From: Halorarius litoreus
Lineage (GTDB): Archaea; Halobacteriota; Halobacteria; Halobacteriales; Haloarculaceae
Assembly (NCBI RefSeq): GCF_024362405.1
Contig: NZ_CP101454.1
Coordinates: forward strand, 2,480,001-2,544,000
Reading direction: 5' to 3'
DNA length: 64,000 nucleotides
The notes under the pieces are model-generated. The model did not search any database. It was not told the DNA's origin and worked only from the letters and a program-made list of their open reading frames with translations. Below, piece by piece: positions 39,848 to 47,506 of the stretch. A program made the position numbers and the translations under genes. Within the stretch, counting starts at the first letter, position 1. Each line of letters starts with the position of its first letter.

Positions 39848-41836
39848 GTGACGACTAGCAAAGCGCACAGTCATCCAGGAGACACGGGTAGCGTGGCGAC
39901 GCTGAGCCGGACCGAGCAGAAGGCGACGATCGCCGGCTCGCTCGTCGGGGGGCTCGCCGGGGCGGCGGTCATCTACGCGGCGTTCACGCCGCTGTACCTC
40001 CGGTACATGGCACTCGTCCTGGGCATCGGCCCGGGGTCGAAGACCCGGGGTGTCATCGCGTTTGTGGCGGTCGCAGCGCTGTTCGGCGCGCTGTTCGGCG
40101 CGTTCGCCGCCCGCCACGCCGGCACCATCGGGGGCAACCTCATCGCCCTCGCCAAGAGCAACGCGCTCACCCGAAGTCTGCTGGGCCCGTTCTTCAGACG
40201 TGCACCGCTCACGACCACCACGACCCTGATGGGGCTCACCTACGGCGCCATCCTCGGCCTGCTCGTCGGCCGCATCGCGGTTCCCGAACTCGTCATCGGC
40301 GCGACGCCGTTCTCCTACGAGCTGTCGCGAACCGCCGCCGGGCCCGTCTTCGGGTTCGTCGTCTTCGGCGGCGTCCTCGGGGTCACCTACGGCCGCATCG
40401 TCGAGCACGAGTCCTCCCTGACGGTTGGATCCGGGACGCTACTCGGCAACGGCGCCAGCGCGCTGGTGTTCGGCCCGCTCGTCGGCGCCGCCGCCGGGGC
40501 CGCGACGTTCCTCGTGCTCGTTCCCGGCCACCTCGCGTCGCTCGCGCTCATCGCGGGTGTTCGCCCGACCCCCGTCAGCGCGCTCGCCGTCTGGGGCATC
40601 CTGTCGTTCCTCCTCGCGCTGGTGTTCGTCTTTACGGCGGCTCGAACCGTCTCGAAGGGGAAGGGCTACGTGAAGGGCGTCACCTCCGCCGGCTTTGCGT
40701 ACGGGGTCATCCTCGCCGTCGGGCTCGGAATGCTCGTCGTCCCCTACTACGCAACCCAGCTCACCGAGTGGACCATCGACGTGCCGAACACGAACCTCGG
40801 CATCATCATCGGCTACATCGTCTACGGGACGGCGCTCGGCGCCGCCTACGGCTCGGCGAAACAGAGCGGCTCCGTCCTCCCCCGCGTCGTCCGCGACCAC
40901 CGCGACGCCGTCGTCTTCTCGTCGCTCCTCGGTGGGTTCCTCGGCGGCAGCATCGTCTATCAGGCCGGCGGTGACGCACAGCTTCTGTTCTACGGCTCGC
41001 TCGTCGGCTACGCGGGCTCGGTGCCCCGCTCGTGGGCCGTCTGGATGGGCCTGACGTTCCTGCTCGGGGTCTTCTTCGTCCGCTACGTCCGCCCGCGCGA
41101 CGAGTCCGAGGGGTACCTCTGGCGGTCGACCCGTCGCGGCCTCGGCTTCGGTGCGGTCTGCGGCATCTTCGTCGGCGGCATCCTCGTCCCGGCGCTCGTC
41201 TCTGCCACCACGACGTTCGACCTTCCGGTGCCGTACCTCAACCCGATGGTCGTCATCGGCTACACGCTGTTCGGCGGCGTCATCGGCGCGGGCTACGGTG
41301 CGAGCTTCGAAGAACACGGCCTCGCCGTCGGCGCGAAGACGACGAAGGGCGTCGTCTTCGGCTCGCTACTCGGTGGGCTGATGGGCGGCCTCGTCATCCA
41401 CCACCTCGCGGGGCCCGTCTACATCCAGTTCGTCGGCTCGCTGTTCGGCGTCGGGGGGTCGGTCGCGAAGTCGTGGGCCACGTGGCTCATCGTCTCGCTC
41501 GTCTTCGGGGCCGGCTTCGCCCGCGTCGTCGCCAGCAGCATCGACGCCTACGTCGACTCGATGCTCTCGATGACCGAGAACAACCCCGACCTCCGGGCGT
41601 TCCTGCAGCCGCTGATGGAGCGGGCCGCGCTCACCACGACCGCGACGAGCATGGGGCTCGCCTACGGCGCCGTCCTCGCGCTCGTCGTCGGCGCGCTCGC
41701 GCTCCCGCTCCTCGTCAGCGCCACCACCCCGTTCACGTTCCCCTTCGAGTTCGGGATGAATCTGGCCTACCTGTTCGGCTTCGTCGTCTACGGCGGCTTC
41801 CTCGGTGCCGGCTACGGCGCGATGGTCGAGTTCTAA
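39848..41836 (+). CDS. Large membrane protein built of four internal repeats
   Basis: 662 residues from the GTG at 39848, nearly all membrane helices (about 18-20). Two alternating units repeat four times. Unit A (SLLGG-x-x-GG start, then a segment ending in S-W-A-x-W) begins near residues 28, 207, 354 and 501. Unit B (G-x-x-YG-x-x-LG ... VVYGG-x-LGAGYG) begins near 125, 278, 427 and 598. A third and fourth copies match best (VVF-SSLLGG versus VVFGSLLGG). A soluble loop near 565-590 breaks the last A-B pair. I know no function. Another start, GTG 39893, is possible. The fourfold fold suggests a channel or transporter-like body from one chain. Confidence 0.75.
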   Translation: MTTSKAHSHPGDTGSVATLSRTEQKATIAGSLVGGLAGAAVIYAAFTPLYLRYMALVLGIGPGSKTRGVIAFVAVAALFGALFGAFAARHAGTIGGNLIALAKSNALTRSLLGPFFRRAPLTTTTTLMGLTYGAILGLLVGRIAVPELVIGATPFSYELSRTAAGPVFGFVVFGGVLGVTYGRIVEHESSLTVGSGTLLGNGASALVFGPLVGAAAGAATFLVLVPGHLASLALIAGVRPTPVSALAVWGILSFLLALVFVFTAARTVSKGKGYVKGVTSAGFAYGVILAVGLGMLVVPYYATQLTEWTIDVPNTNLGIIIGYIVYGTALGAAYGSAKQSGSVLPRVVRDHRDAVVFSSLLGGFLGGSIVYQAGGDAQLLFYGSLVGYAGSVPRSWAVWMGLTFLLGVFFVRYVRPRDESEGYLWRSTRRGLGFGAVCGIFVGGILVPALVSATTTFDLPVPYLNPMVVIGYTLFGGVIGAGYGASFEEHGLAVGAKTTKGVVFGSLLGGLMGGLVIHHLAGPVYIQFVGSLFGVGGSVAKSWATWLIVSLVFGAGFARVVASSIDAYVDSMLSMTENNPDLRAFLQPLMERAALTTTATSMGLAYGAVLALVVGALALPLLVSATTPFTFPFEFGMNLAYLFGFVVYGGFLGAGYGAMVEF

Positions 41837-42068
41837 CCCACTTTTTCCGCGAGGGGCTTCGCTCGCTCCGCTCGCTCAGCCCCTCGGCAAAAACTTGGGG
41901 AAAAATAGCGCCTGCTCCTTCCGGCGCGCTTCGCGCGCCTCCAGTCCGCGGGCGCTACGCTTCGCGCCTTCGGCGCTCAGCGTGAACCGCTCACTCGCTT
42001 CGCTCGTTCACGGATGCTCGGGGCGAGTGAGCCGAAGGCTCACGAGCGAAGGAGGTGCAAAAAGTGGG
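41837..42068. repeat. Hairpin cluster bounded by a 10-bp inverted repeat
   Basis: cccacttttt at 41837-41846 is exactly complementary to aaaaagtggg at 42059-42068. Between them lie several G+C-rich hairpins: gaggggc/gcccctc near 41850-41885, a 7-bp stem ggcgcgc-ttc-gcgcgcc near 41925-41941, gtgaac/gttcac near 41982-42011, and gtgagcc-gaa-ggctcac near 42027-42043. The block fills the gap between convergent genes, touching the stop of one (41836) and ending 4 bp from the stop of the other (42073). It probably acts as a two-way transcription end or RNA stabiliser. Confidence 0.7.
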
Positions 42069-42072
42069 TGTG

Positions 42073-42309
42073 TTAGTCCATCGCGATGTACGTCCGGGTG
42101 TCCTCCACCCCCTCCAGATTCTGAATCTGGGTGGCGGCGATGGTCTTCACCTCGGCGGGCGACGGCACCTCGACCTTGGCGATGAGGTCGACGTCGCCGG
42201 CGACGATGTGGGCGCTCGTGACGCCCTCGATGGCCTCGATCTCGCCTTTCAGTTTGTCCGCGTCGCCGGTGTACGCCTTGATCATGACGTACGCGTGGAC
42301 GAGGCTCAT
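42073..42309 (-). CDS. Stand-alone Lrp/AsnC RAM-domain protein next to TrkA
   Basis: 78 residues, only the ligand-binding RAM domain (beta-alpha-beta-beta-alpha-beta): VHAYVMIKAYTGDADKLKGE, then HIVAGDVDLIAKVEVPSPAE and the Gly-rich ligand part, ending EDTRTYIAMD. There is no DNA-binding domain. Its start overlaps the trkA stop by 4 bp (ATGA), so it is translated with trkA and may regulate it by binding an amino acid or small ligand. A second RAM protein lies on the other side of trkA. Confidence 0.88.
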   Translation of the reverse strand: MSLVHAYVMIKAYTGDADKLKGEIEAIEGVTSAHIVAGDVDLIAKVEVPSPAEVKTIAATQIQNLEGVEDTRTYIAMD

Positions 42310-42995
42310 GCGCTCCCACCCGCCGGGATGGCGTGGCTGTTCTCTCCGACGATGATGCGCCTGACGTCGGTGAGATGTTCGTAGTCCGCGAGGATGATGG
42401 CGCGGTCACCCGTCTCGAACGACTCGTCGTCGGTCGGGAGCTGGTAGGTGCCGTCGCGCTTCCCGAACGCGAGCAGGCGGGAGTCCGCGGGCAGTTCCAG
42501 CTCCGAGAGCGTGTAGCCGTGCATCGGTGACTCGTCGGTGACCGTCAGCTCGACGATCTGGAGGTGCTTGGCGATGTCGGCGATGGCGCGGATGGAACCA
42601 CCCAGGAGTGCGTTCTTCGCGACGATGGCGCCGAGCCGTTCGGGGTAGATGACCTCGTCGACGTCGCTCGCGTACTTGCGGAGGACGTACTCGTGGTAGT
42701 CCGAGGCCGCGCGGAGGACCGTCCGACAGCCGTGTGACTTCGCGATCATACAGGCGATGACGTTCACGTCGAACTCGCCGGAGAGCGCCGCGAGGCCGTC
42801 GGCCTCGTCGAGACCGATGTCGAGCAGCAGCTCCTCCTGGGAGCCGTCGCCCTGCACGACGTCGTACCCCTCGTTGGTGAGTCGGTCAACCGTCTTGCGC
42901 TTCGGCTCGACGAGCGTCACCTCGTGTCCCTCCTGTCGGAGGACGCGGGCGGTTCGCATTCCGACCCGACCAGCACCCACGATAACGAATCGCAT
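42306..42995 (-). CDS. trkA: TrkA-type K+ uptake regulator, NAD-binding
   Basis: 229 residues. TrkA-N domain: MRFVIVGAGRVGMRTARVL (Rossmann loop G-x-G-x-x-G), then acidic VTLVEPKRKTVDRL, GDGSQEELLLDIGLDEADGL and NVIACMIAKSHGCRTVLRA. TrkA-C domain after residue 140: LQIVELTVTDESPMHGYTLSELELP and the final RAIILADYEHLTDVRR. It regulates a Trk/Ktr potassium channel in the membrane, a vital job in high salt. No TrkH is seen in the window. The RAM-domain gene overlaps its stop by 4 bp. Confidence 0.92.
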   Translation of the reverse strand: MRFVIVGAGRVGMRTARVLRQEGHEVTLVEPKRKTVDRLTNEGYDVVQGDGSQEELLLDIGLDEADGLAALSGEFDVNVIACMIAKSHGCRTVLRAASDYHEYVLRKYASDVDEVIYPERLGAIVAKNALLGGSIRAIADIAKHLQIVELTVTDESPMHGYTLSELELPADSRLLAFGKRDGTYQLPTDDESFETGDRAIILADYEHLTDVRRIIVGENSHAIPAGGSA

Positions 42996-43079
42996 GGTAC
43001 TCGTTACGACGGTGGGGGTCAAAGACCTTGCCCCGCCGCCGGGCAAAGGTTTTTGCTCGGACCCGGCCAACGGGTGTGC

Positions 43080-43310
43080 ATGGTGCGAGCATTTATCATG
43101 ATCAAGGCTGACGCGGGCGACGCGGAGCCGCTCGTTGGGTCGGTGTCGGCGCTCGACCACATCACCGAGGCACACGTCGTCGCGGGCGATTTCGACGTCA
43201 TCGCCGAGGCCGAGGCCGAGGAGGTCCGCGACGTCATGGGCACTGCCGCCACCCAGATTCGCGAGCTCAAAGGTGTCGCGGACACCAAGACCTACGTCTG
43301 TCTCGAGTAA
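43080..43310 (+). CDS. Second stand-alone RAM-domain protein, divergent from trkA
   Basis: 76 residues, RAM fold again: VRAFIMIKADAGDAEPLVGS, then AHVVAGDFDVIAEAEAEEVRD and ELKGVADTKTYVCLE. It is a clear paralogue of the RAM protein on the far side of trkA (both share MIKA-x-x-GDA, AH-V/I-VAGD-x-D-x-IA and D-T-x-TY). It runs divergent from trkA with an 84-bp shared spacer. A role in sensing the same or a sister ligand is inferred. Confidence 0.88.
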   Translation: MVRAFIMIKADAGDAEPLVGSVSALDHITEAHVVAGDFDVIAEAEAEEVRDVMGTAATQIRELKGVADTKTYVCLE

Positions 43311-43322
43311 CGTCGCCGGTAC

Positions 43323-44366
43323 CTAGCGCTCCACGCCGTCGACGTCGTGCCGCTCGACGTGGTCGTGGAGCCACGCCCGCTGGTCCTCCAGCCGCCGGGA
43401 GGTGCTGGCATAGGCGTGGTCGAACACCTCGTCCGGGCCTGGTTCGGGTTCGGACTCGGCGCGGGCGACCGCCTCGTCCAGTTCTTCGTCGGCAGCCGCG
43501 GCGAACTCCGAGCGGGTCGCCCCGTCGATGACGCCCTGTGCGAGCAGGTACTCCTCGTATCTGTCCAGCGGGTCGCGAGTCCGCCAGTCGGGGTAGTCGG
43601 CCACGTCCTCGTACCGCGAAGGGTCGTCGCTCGTGGTGTGGGGACCCTGTCGGTAGGTGAGCGTCTCGACGAGCACGGGCGAGCCCGCTCTCGCAGACTC
43701 GATGGCTGCACCGACGCGTTCGAGGACGGCCAGCGGGTCGTTGCCGTCGACCTGTTCGCCTGCGAAGCCGTAGGCCTCGGCCTTCACGGCGATGGAGTCG
43801 CTCCGCGTCTGGCGCTCGCGGGGCATCGAGATGGCCCAGCCGTTGTTCTCACAGAGGAAGACGACCGGCGCGTCGAACACGCCCGCGAAGTTGAGCCCCT
43901 CGTGGAAGTCCCCCTCCGAGGTGGCGCCGTCGCCGAAGTAGGCGACCGCGACGTGGTCGTCGTCGCGGTAGTTCATCGCCATCCCTGCACCTGCGGCGTG
44001 GGGGATTTGCGTGGCGATGGGAACCGCCTGCGGGAAGTTCGGAACGTCGTGCCCGGAGGTGTACTCGGGGAAGCCGCGCCGGAACAGCAGGAGGTCGTGC
44101 ATGGGGACCCCGCGTGCGAGCTGCATCGCGTTCGACCGATAGGTGGGGAACAGCCAGTCGTCCTCGGCCATCGCGCGGGCGGCGCCGACCTGTGAGGCCT
44201 CCGCGCCCCTGAACGGGGGGTAGCCGGACATCCACCCGCGCCGCTGGAGCGCGAGTGCCCGTTCGTCGAACCGCCGGGCGCGAACCATCTCGTGCAGGAG
44301 GTCGCGGGCGGTTTCCGCCGAGAAGGGCGTCTCGTCGAGGGCTCGCTCGCCGATGACCCGGTGCAT
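43323..44366 (-). CDS. Thiamine-dependent 2-oxoacid dehydrogenase E1-alpha, orphan copy one
   Basis: 347 residues of the E1-alpha family. The thiamine diphosphate motif is VAYFGDGATSEGDFHEGLN near 140-158, followed by VVFLCENNGWAIS near 167-179. A regulatory-type phosphorylation loop region (RQGPHTTSDDPSRYE) is present near 242-256. It would use pyruvate or a branched-chain oxoacid with an E1-beta and E2, but none is next to it; neighbours are a RAM protein and a hydrolase. A second E1-alpha lies at 62.1 kb. Confidence 0.9.
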   Translation of the reverse strand: MHRVIGERALDETPFSAETARDLLHEMVRARRFDERALALQRRGWMSGYPPFRGAEASQVGAARAMAEDDWLFPTYRSNAMQLARGVPMHDLLLFRRGFPEYTSGHDVPNFPQAVPIATQIPHAAGAGMAMNYRDDDHVAVAYFGDGATSEGDFHEGLNFAGVFDAPVVFLCENNGWAISMPRERQTRSDSIAVKAEAYGFAGEQVDGNDPLAVLERVGAAIESARAGSPVLVETLTYRQGPHTTSDDPSRYEDVADYPDWRTRDPLDRYEEYLLAQGVIDGATRSEFAAAADEELDEAVARAESEPEPGPDEVFDHAYASTSRRLEDQRAWLHDHVERHDVDGVER

Positions 44367-44599
44367 ACCCCGGTGTCAGCCGGGCGTCCCAAATCGGTTT
44401 CGCAATTCTTTCCGCGCCGGCGGTCGGGGGCCGCTCTCCCGTGAGATGCCCGAACGACACTCCCCGGACATGACCGGTAGGAGATGACTACCGTCGCGCA
44501 GTCGTGCGGTTCTCCTACAAATACGCTGCGGTGAACTCGCCGTTTAATACGACGAATATAAGGGGATGGGTTTGATACCCATGGTTGACAGGCGCATAC

Positions 44600-45601
44600 A
44601 TGGTACTGTTTCCCACAATAGTCGATACCGTCGTCGGAGCACCGCTCCGGGTTGCAGATGCAGTCGTGGGTGAGTCGTTACGGGTTGCGGGTCTGTCAGC
44701 GGACCGCGAGCCGCACCATCTCGAACCCGACTACACGGACGAGCATTCGAACTACGTAGACGTCGCCGGAACGAGCGTTCACTACCGCGACGAGGGGGAG
44801 GGGCCGACACTTCTCCTGTTGCACGGGACGTTCTCCTCGTTGCACACCTGGGACGACTGGACCGACGAGCTGAAAGACGAGTACCGGGTGGTCCGGGTCG
44901 ACCTCCCGGGCCACGGTCTCACCGGTCCCCACTCGGGGTTCAGCTACCACATGGACGGCTTCACCGCGTTCGTCGAGGCGTTCTGTGCGGAGCTCGGCCT
45001 CGACGACTTCACCATCGTCGGCAACTCCCGTGGGGGCGGTATCGCGTGGCGCTACGCGCTCGACTACGACCGCGCCGAGCGGCTCGTCCTCATCGACGCG
45101 ATGGGGTTCCCGATGACGCCACCGACGCCGCTGATGCGGTTGTTGGCGATTCCGGGGTTCCCGACGGCGTTCCGCTGGCTCACACCCGAGTGGTTCATCG
45201 CCAACGCCGTCCGCGAGGTGTACGGCGACGCCGAGCGCATCGCGCCCGGCACGGTCGAGCGCTACCACGACCTCATGCTGCATCAGGGTAACCGGGCGGC
45301 GCTCGCCGACATCCTCCAGCGCGACCTCGACCCCGACCACCGCTACGACGAGCTATCGGACATCGACCAGCCGACGCTCGTGATGTGGGGCGAACTCGAC
45401 GCGTGGCTCCCGCCGAAGTGGGCGACCCGGTTCCGCGACTCCATCCCGGACGCCGAGTGTATCACCTACGAGGGCGTCGGCCACGCGCCGATGGAGGAAG
45501 TCCCCGAGCGGTCGGTCGCGGACCTCAAACGGTTCCTCGACGACTGGCGGCCGCCGGTCGCCATCGAACTCGACGAGCCAGCCGACCGGGTCGAGTCCTA
45601 G
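44600..45601 (+). CDS. Alpha/beta-hydrolase
   Basis: 333 residues. The N-terminal 45 residues form an amphipathic extension (LFPTIVDTVVGAPLRVADAVVG) that may touch the membrane. The core has LLLLHGTFSSLHTWDDW near 72-88 (oxyanion HG), nucleophile Ser in IVGNSRGGGIAW near 135-146, Asp in WGELDAWLPPKWA near 266-278 and His in GVGHAPMEEVPE near 297-308. Substrate unknown. An AT-rich promoter patch lies near 44540-44570. Its TAG stop shares CTAG at 45598-45601 with the stop of ychF on the other strand. Confidence 0.85.
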   Translation: MVLFPTIVDTVVGAPLRVADAVVGESLRVAGLSADREPHHLEPDYTDEHSNYVDVAGTSVHYRDEGEGPTLLLLHGTFSSLHTWDDWTDELKDEYRVVRVDLPGHGLTGPHSGFSYHMDGFTAFVEAFCAELGLDDFTIVGNSRGGGIAWRYALDYDRAERLVLIDAMGFPMTPPTPLMRLLAIPGFPTAFRWLTPEWFIANAVREVYGDAERIAPGTVERYHDLMLHQGNRAALADILQRDLDPDHRYDELSDIDQPTLVMWGELDAWLPPKWATRFRDSIPDAECITYEGVGHAPMEEVPERSVADLKRFLDDWRPPVAIELDEPADRVES

Positions 45602-46788
45602 TTCGTCGTCACCAGTTCTATCACGTCGCGTGACGCCAGTGAGTGGTCCGCGCCGACCTGTCGCCCGTTCCGACAGTCGATGCCGTGGAGCAACCCGTCA
45701 CCGATGTCCGAGTGGATGTGGTACGCGAAGTCCTCGGTCGTCGAGTCCTCGGGCAGCAGGAAGCAGTCGCGGAACCGTCCCTCGGTGTCGGCTTTCCCGT
45801 TCGCGCTCCCCGGGAAGACGGGGATGAACCCGAGCACGTCGAACAGCGCCCGCTCGATGGACTGCTGGACGCCCGCGCCACCGTACTCGGTCGTGAACTC
45901 GCGGATGGCCTCGAGCCCCTGTTCCTGTTCGTCGCTCACGTCGCCGACGACTTCGAACGTCTCGTCACCCGGGGTGTAGTCGACGACGCCCGCCTCCTCG
46001 GCGTTCTTCAGCGCCTTCTCCGCGTGGGCGCTCGCCGGGACGATGGTGAGGTGGTCGTACTCGGGGTCGCTCGTGATCTCCTCGTAGTTCGCCTGCGCCT
46101 CGGGCGTGTCCATCTTGTTCGCCGCGATGAGGATGGGCTTCGTCTCCTTGCGGATCTCGCGGGCGAGTCGCTCCTCGTCGTCGCCGTCCCAGGTTTCCGG
46201 GTCGAGCGTGAGGTCACACCGCAGGATGAGCTGTTTCACCTCGTCTTTGGTGATGCCGAACGCCGACATCTGCTCGGCGAGCGTCACCTCGATGTCCGTC
46301 TCGGCCTTGTTGTAGGCGTTCGCGTACTTCTCCAGGCCCTTCTCCAGGATCTCCAGATACCACATGTCGAGTTCGCGCTGGAGGAAGTCGATGTCCTCAC
46401 GGGGGTCGTGGCCCTCCGTGGGCTCGCCTTCGGCGTCGGTCTGGCCCGAGAAGTCGACGACGTGGACGAACACGTCCGCCTCGTTGAGGTCGGTGAGGAA
46501 CTTGTTGCCGAGCCCCTTCCCCTCGTGGGCCCCCGGGATGAGGCCGGCGACGTCCACGAGCTTGACGGGGACGAACCGCGTCCCCTCGCGGCAGACGCCG
46601 ACGGAGGGCGAACAGGTCGTGTCGAACTCCGGGGCGGCACATTCGACGCGAACGTACGCCTCGCCGATAGAGGGGTCGATCGTCGTAAAGGGGTACGCGC
46701 CCTCGGGCACGTCGTTCATTGTCGCGGCGTTGAAGAACGTCGACTTGCCCACCGAGGGCTTGCCGACGAGACCGATGGTGTAGCTCAT
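45598..46788 (-). CDS. ychF: Obg-like ATPase/GTPase YchF
   Basis: 396 residues. G1 loop GLVGKPSVGKSTFF near 6-19, G3 in LVDVAGLIPGAHEGKGLG near 75-92, G4-like NKMD in ILIAANKMDTPE near 215-226, and a C-terminal TGS-type domain (VFPGSANGKADTEGRFRDCF, then ADHSLASRDVIELVTTN). YchF binds ATP rather than GTP in many species and sits on the ribosome. ATG 46788 gives the standard start MSYTIGLVG. Codons overlap by 4 bp at the stop with the hydrolase gene. Confidence 0.95.
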   Translation of the reverse strand: MSYTIGLVGKPSVGKSTFFNAATMNDVPEGAYPFTTIDPSIGEAYVRVECAAPEFDTTCSPSVGVCREGTRFVPVKLVDVAGLIPGAHEGKGLGNKFLTDLNEADVFVHVVDFSGQTDAEGEPTEGHDPREDIDFLQRELDMWYLEILEKGLEKYANAYNKAETDIEVTLAEQMSAFGITKDEVKQLILRCDLTLDPETWDGDDEERLAREIRKETKPILIAANKMDTPEAQANYEEITSDPEYDHLTIVPASAHAEKALKNAEEAGVVDYTPGDETFEVVGDVSDEQEQGLEAIREFTTEYGGAGVQQSIERALFDVLGFIPVFPGSANGKADTEGRFRDCFLLPEDSTTEDFAYHIHSDIGDGLLHGIDCRNGRQVGADHSLASRDVIELVTTN

Positions 46789-47020
46789 TGACGGAAACGG
46801 GAGTCTCGCGCGTTTCAGCGTTTCCACCCGAGGGCGCCGTGGTATGCGGTTCCGTAGCGAAGGTTGCGGGTGTCGCGCCCGCGGGACGAGCGGGTTGGTA
46901 TGCCAGACAGGGCCCGAGTCGGCCTGGGGTCAGTCCCAAACTGGTCCGGGTTGCTCCGGGCTGGTTCGAACGACACCCACTGGCGGCAGGGCTATCTCGA
47001 GGTTCGACCTACGGAACCCG

Positions 47021-47461
47021 ATGCAGTCAGACGCCGATGTGTACCCGATGCCGCTGTTCGTCCGCCTCGCCGTCTCGGACGTCGGGACGTCGACGGCGTG
47101 GTACGAGGCGCTGGGCTTCGAGGTCGTCTACTCGATGCCCGTGATGGCGCACGTCCGGTACCGTCGGTACGCCGACGTGATGCTCGCCGCCGACGAGACA
47201 CAGCCGGGTGCCGGAGCCCCACGCGCGACCCCTCGGGGGAGCGGCATCTCCATCTACCTCAACGTCGCGGACGAGTCGGTCGACGACGTGGCCGAGCGCG
47301 CCCACGAGGCCGCTGCGGAGATAGCCGTCGAGCCACACGAGACGCCGTGGAACACGCGGGAGGTTACGCTCACGGACCCCGACGGCTACGAACTCGTCTT
47401 CACGGAGGTCGTCGACGCCGACCGGAGCTTCGAGTCGGTGATGGACTCCCGAGTGGACTGA
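47021..47461 (+). CDS. VOC-superfamily (glyoxalase-like) protein
   Basis: 146 residues with two beta-alpha-beta-beta-beta modules. Module one: LFVRLAVSDVGTSTAWYEALGFEVV near 12-36 (cited by its ends LFV and EVV). Module two: ISIYLNVADESVDDVAERA near 79-97, ending in REVTLTDPDGYELVFTEV near 116-133, which holds the final metal-ligand Glu (Y-E-L-V-F). Only one strong ligand is clear, so catalytic role is not certain. Start ATG 47021 fits the family N-terminus. Confidence 0.82.
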   Translation: MQSDADVYPMPLFVRLAVSDVGTSTAWYEALGFEVVYSMPVMAHVRYRRYADVMLAADETQPGAGAPRATPRGSGISIYLNVADESVDDVAERAHEAAAEIAVEPHETPWNTREVTLTDPDGYELVFTEVVDADRSFESVMDSRVD

Positions 47462-47506
47462 CCCGCGTCGGCGTGGGTTTGTAATCCTCCCCGTCCAACC
47501 GCCGGT

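Noticed and set aside
39849..41836. Histidine kinase or known transporter family for the fourfold-repeat protein
   Set aside because: No kinase motifs, ATP loop or known transporter signature was seen.
46789..47020. Possible tRNA or small RNA in the gap before the VOC gene
   Set aside because: No cloverleaf with matching acceptor arms and TTC loop could be traced by eye. Other long gaps were checked the same way with no tRNA found.
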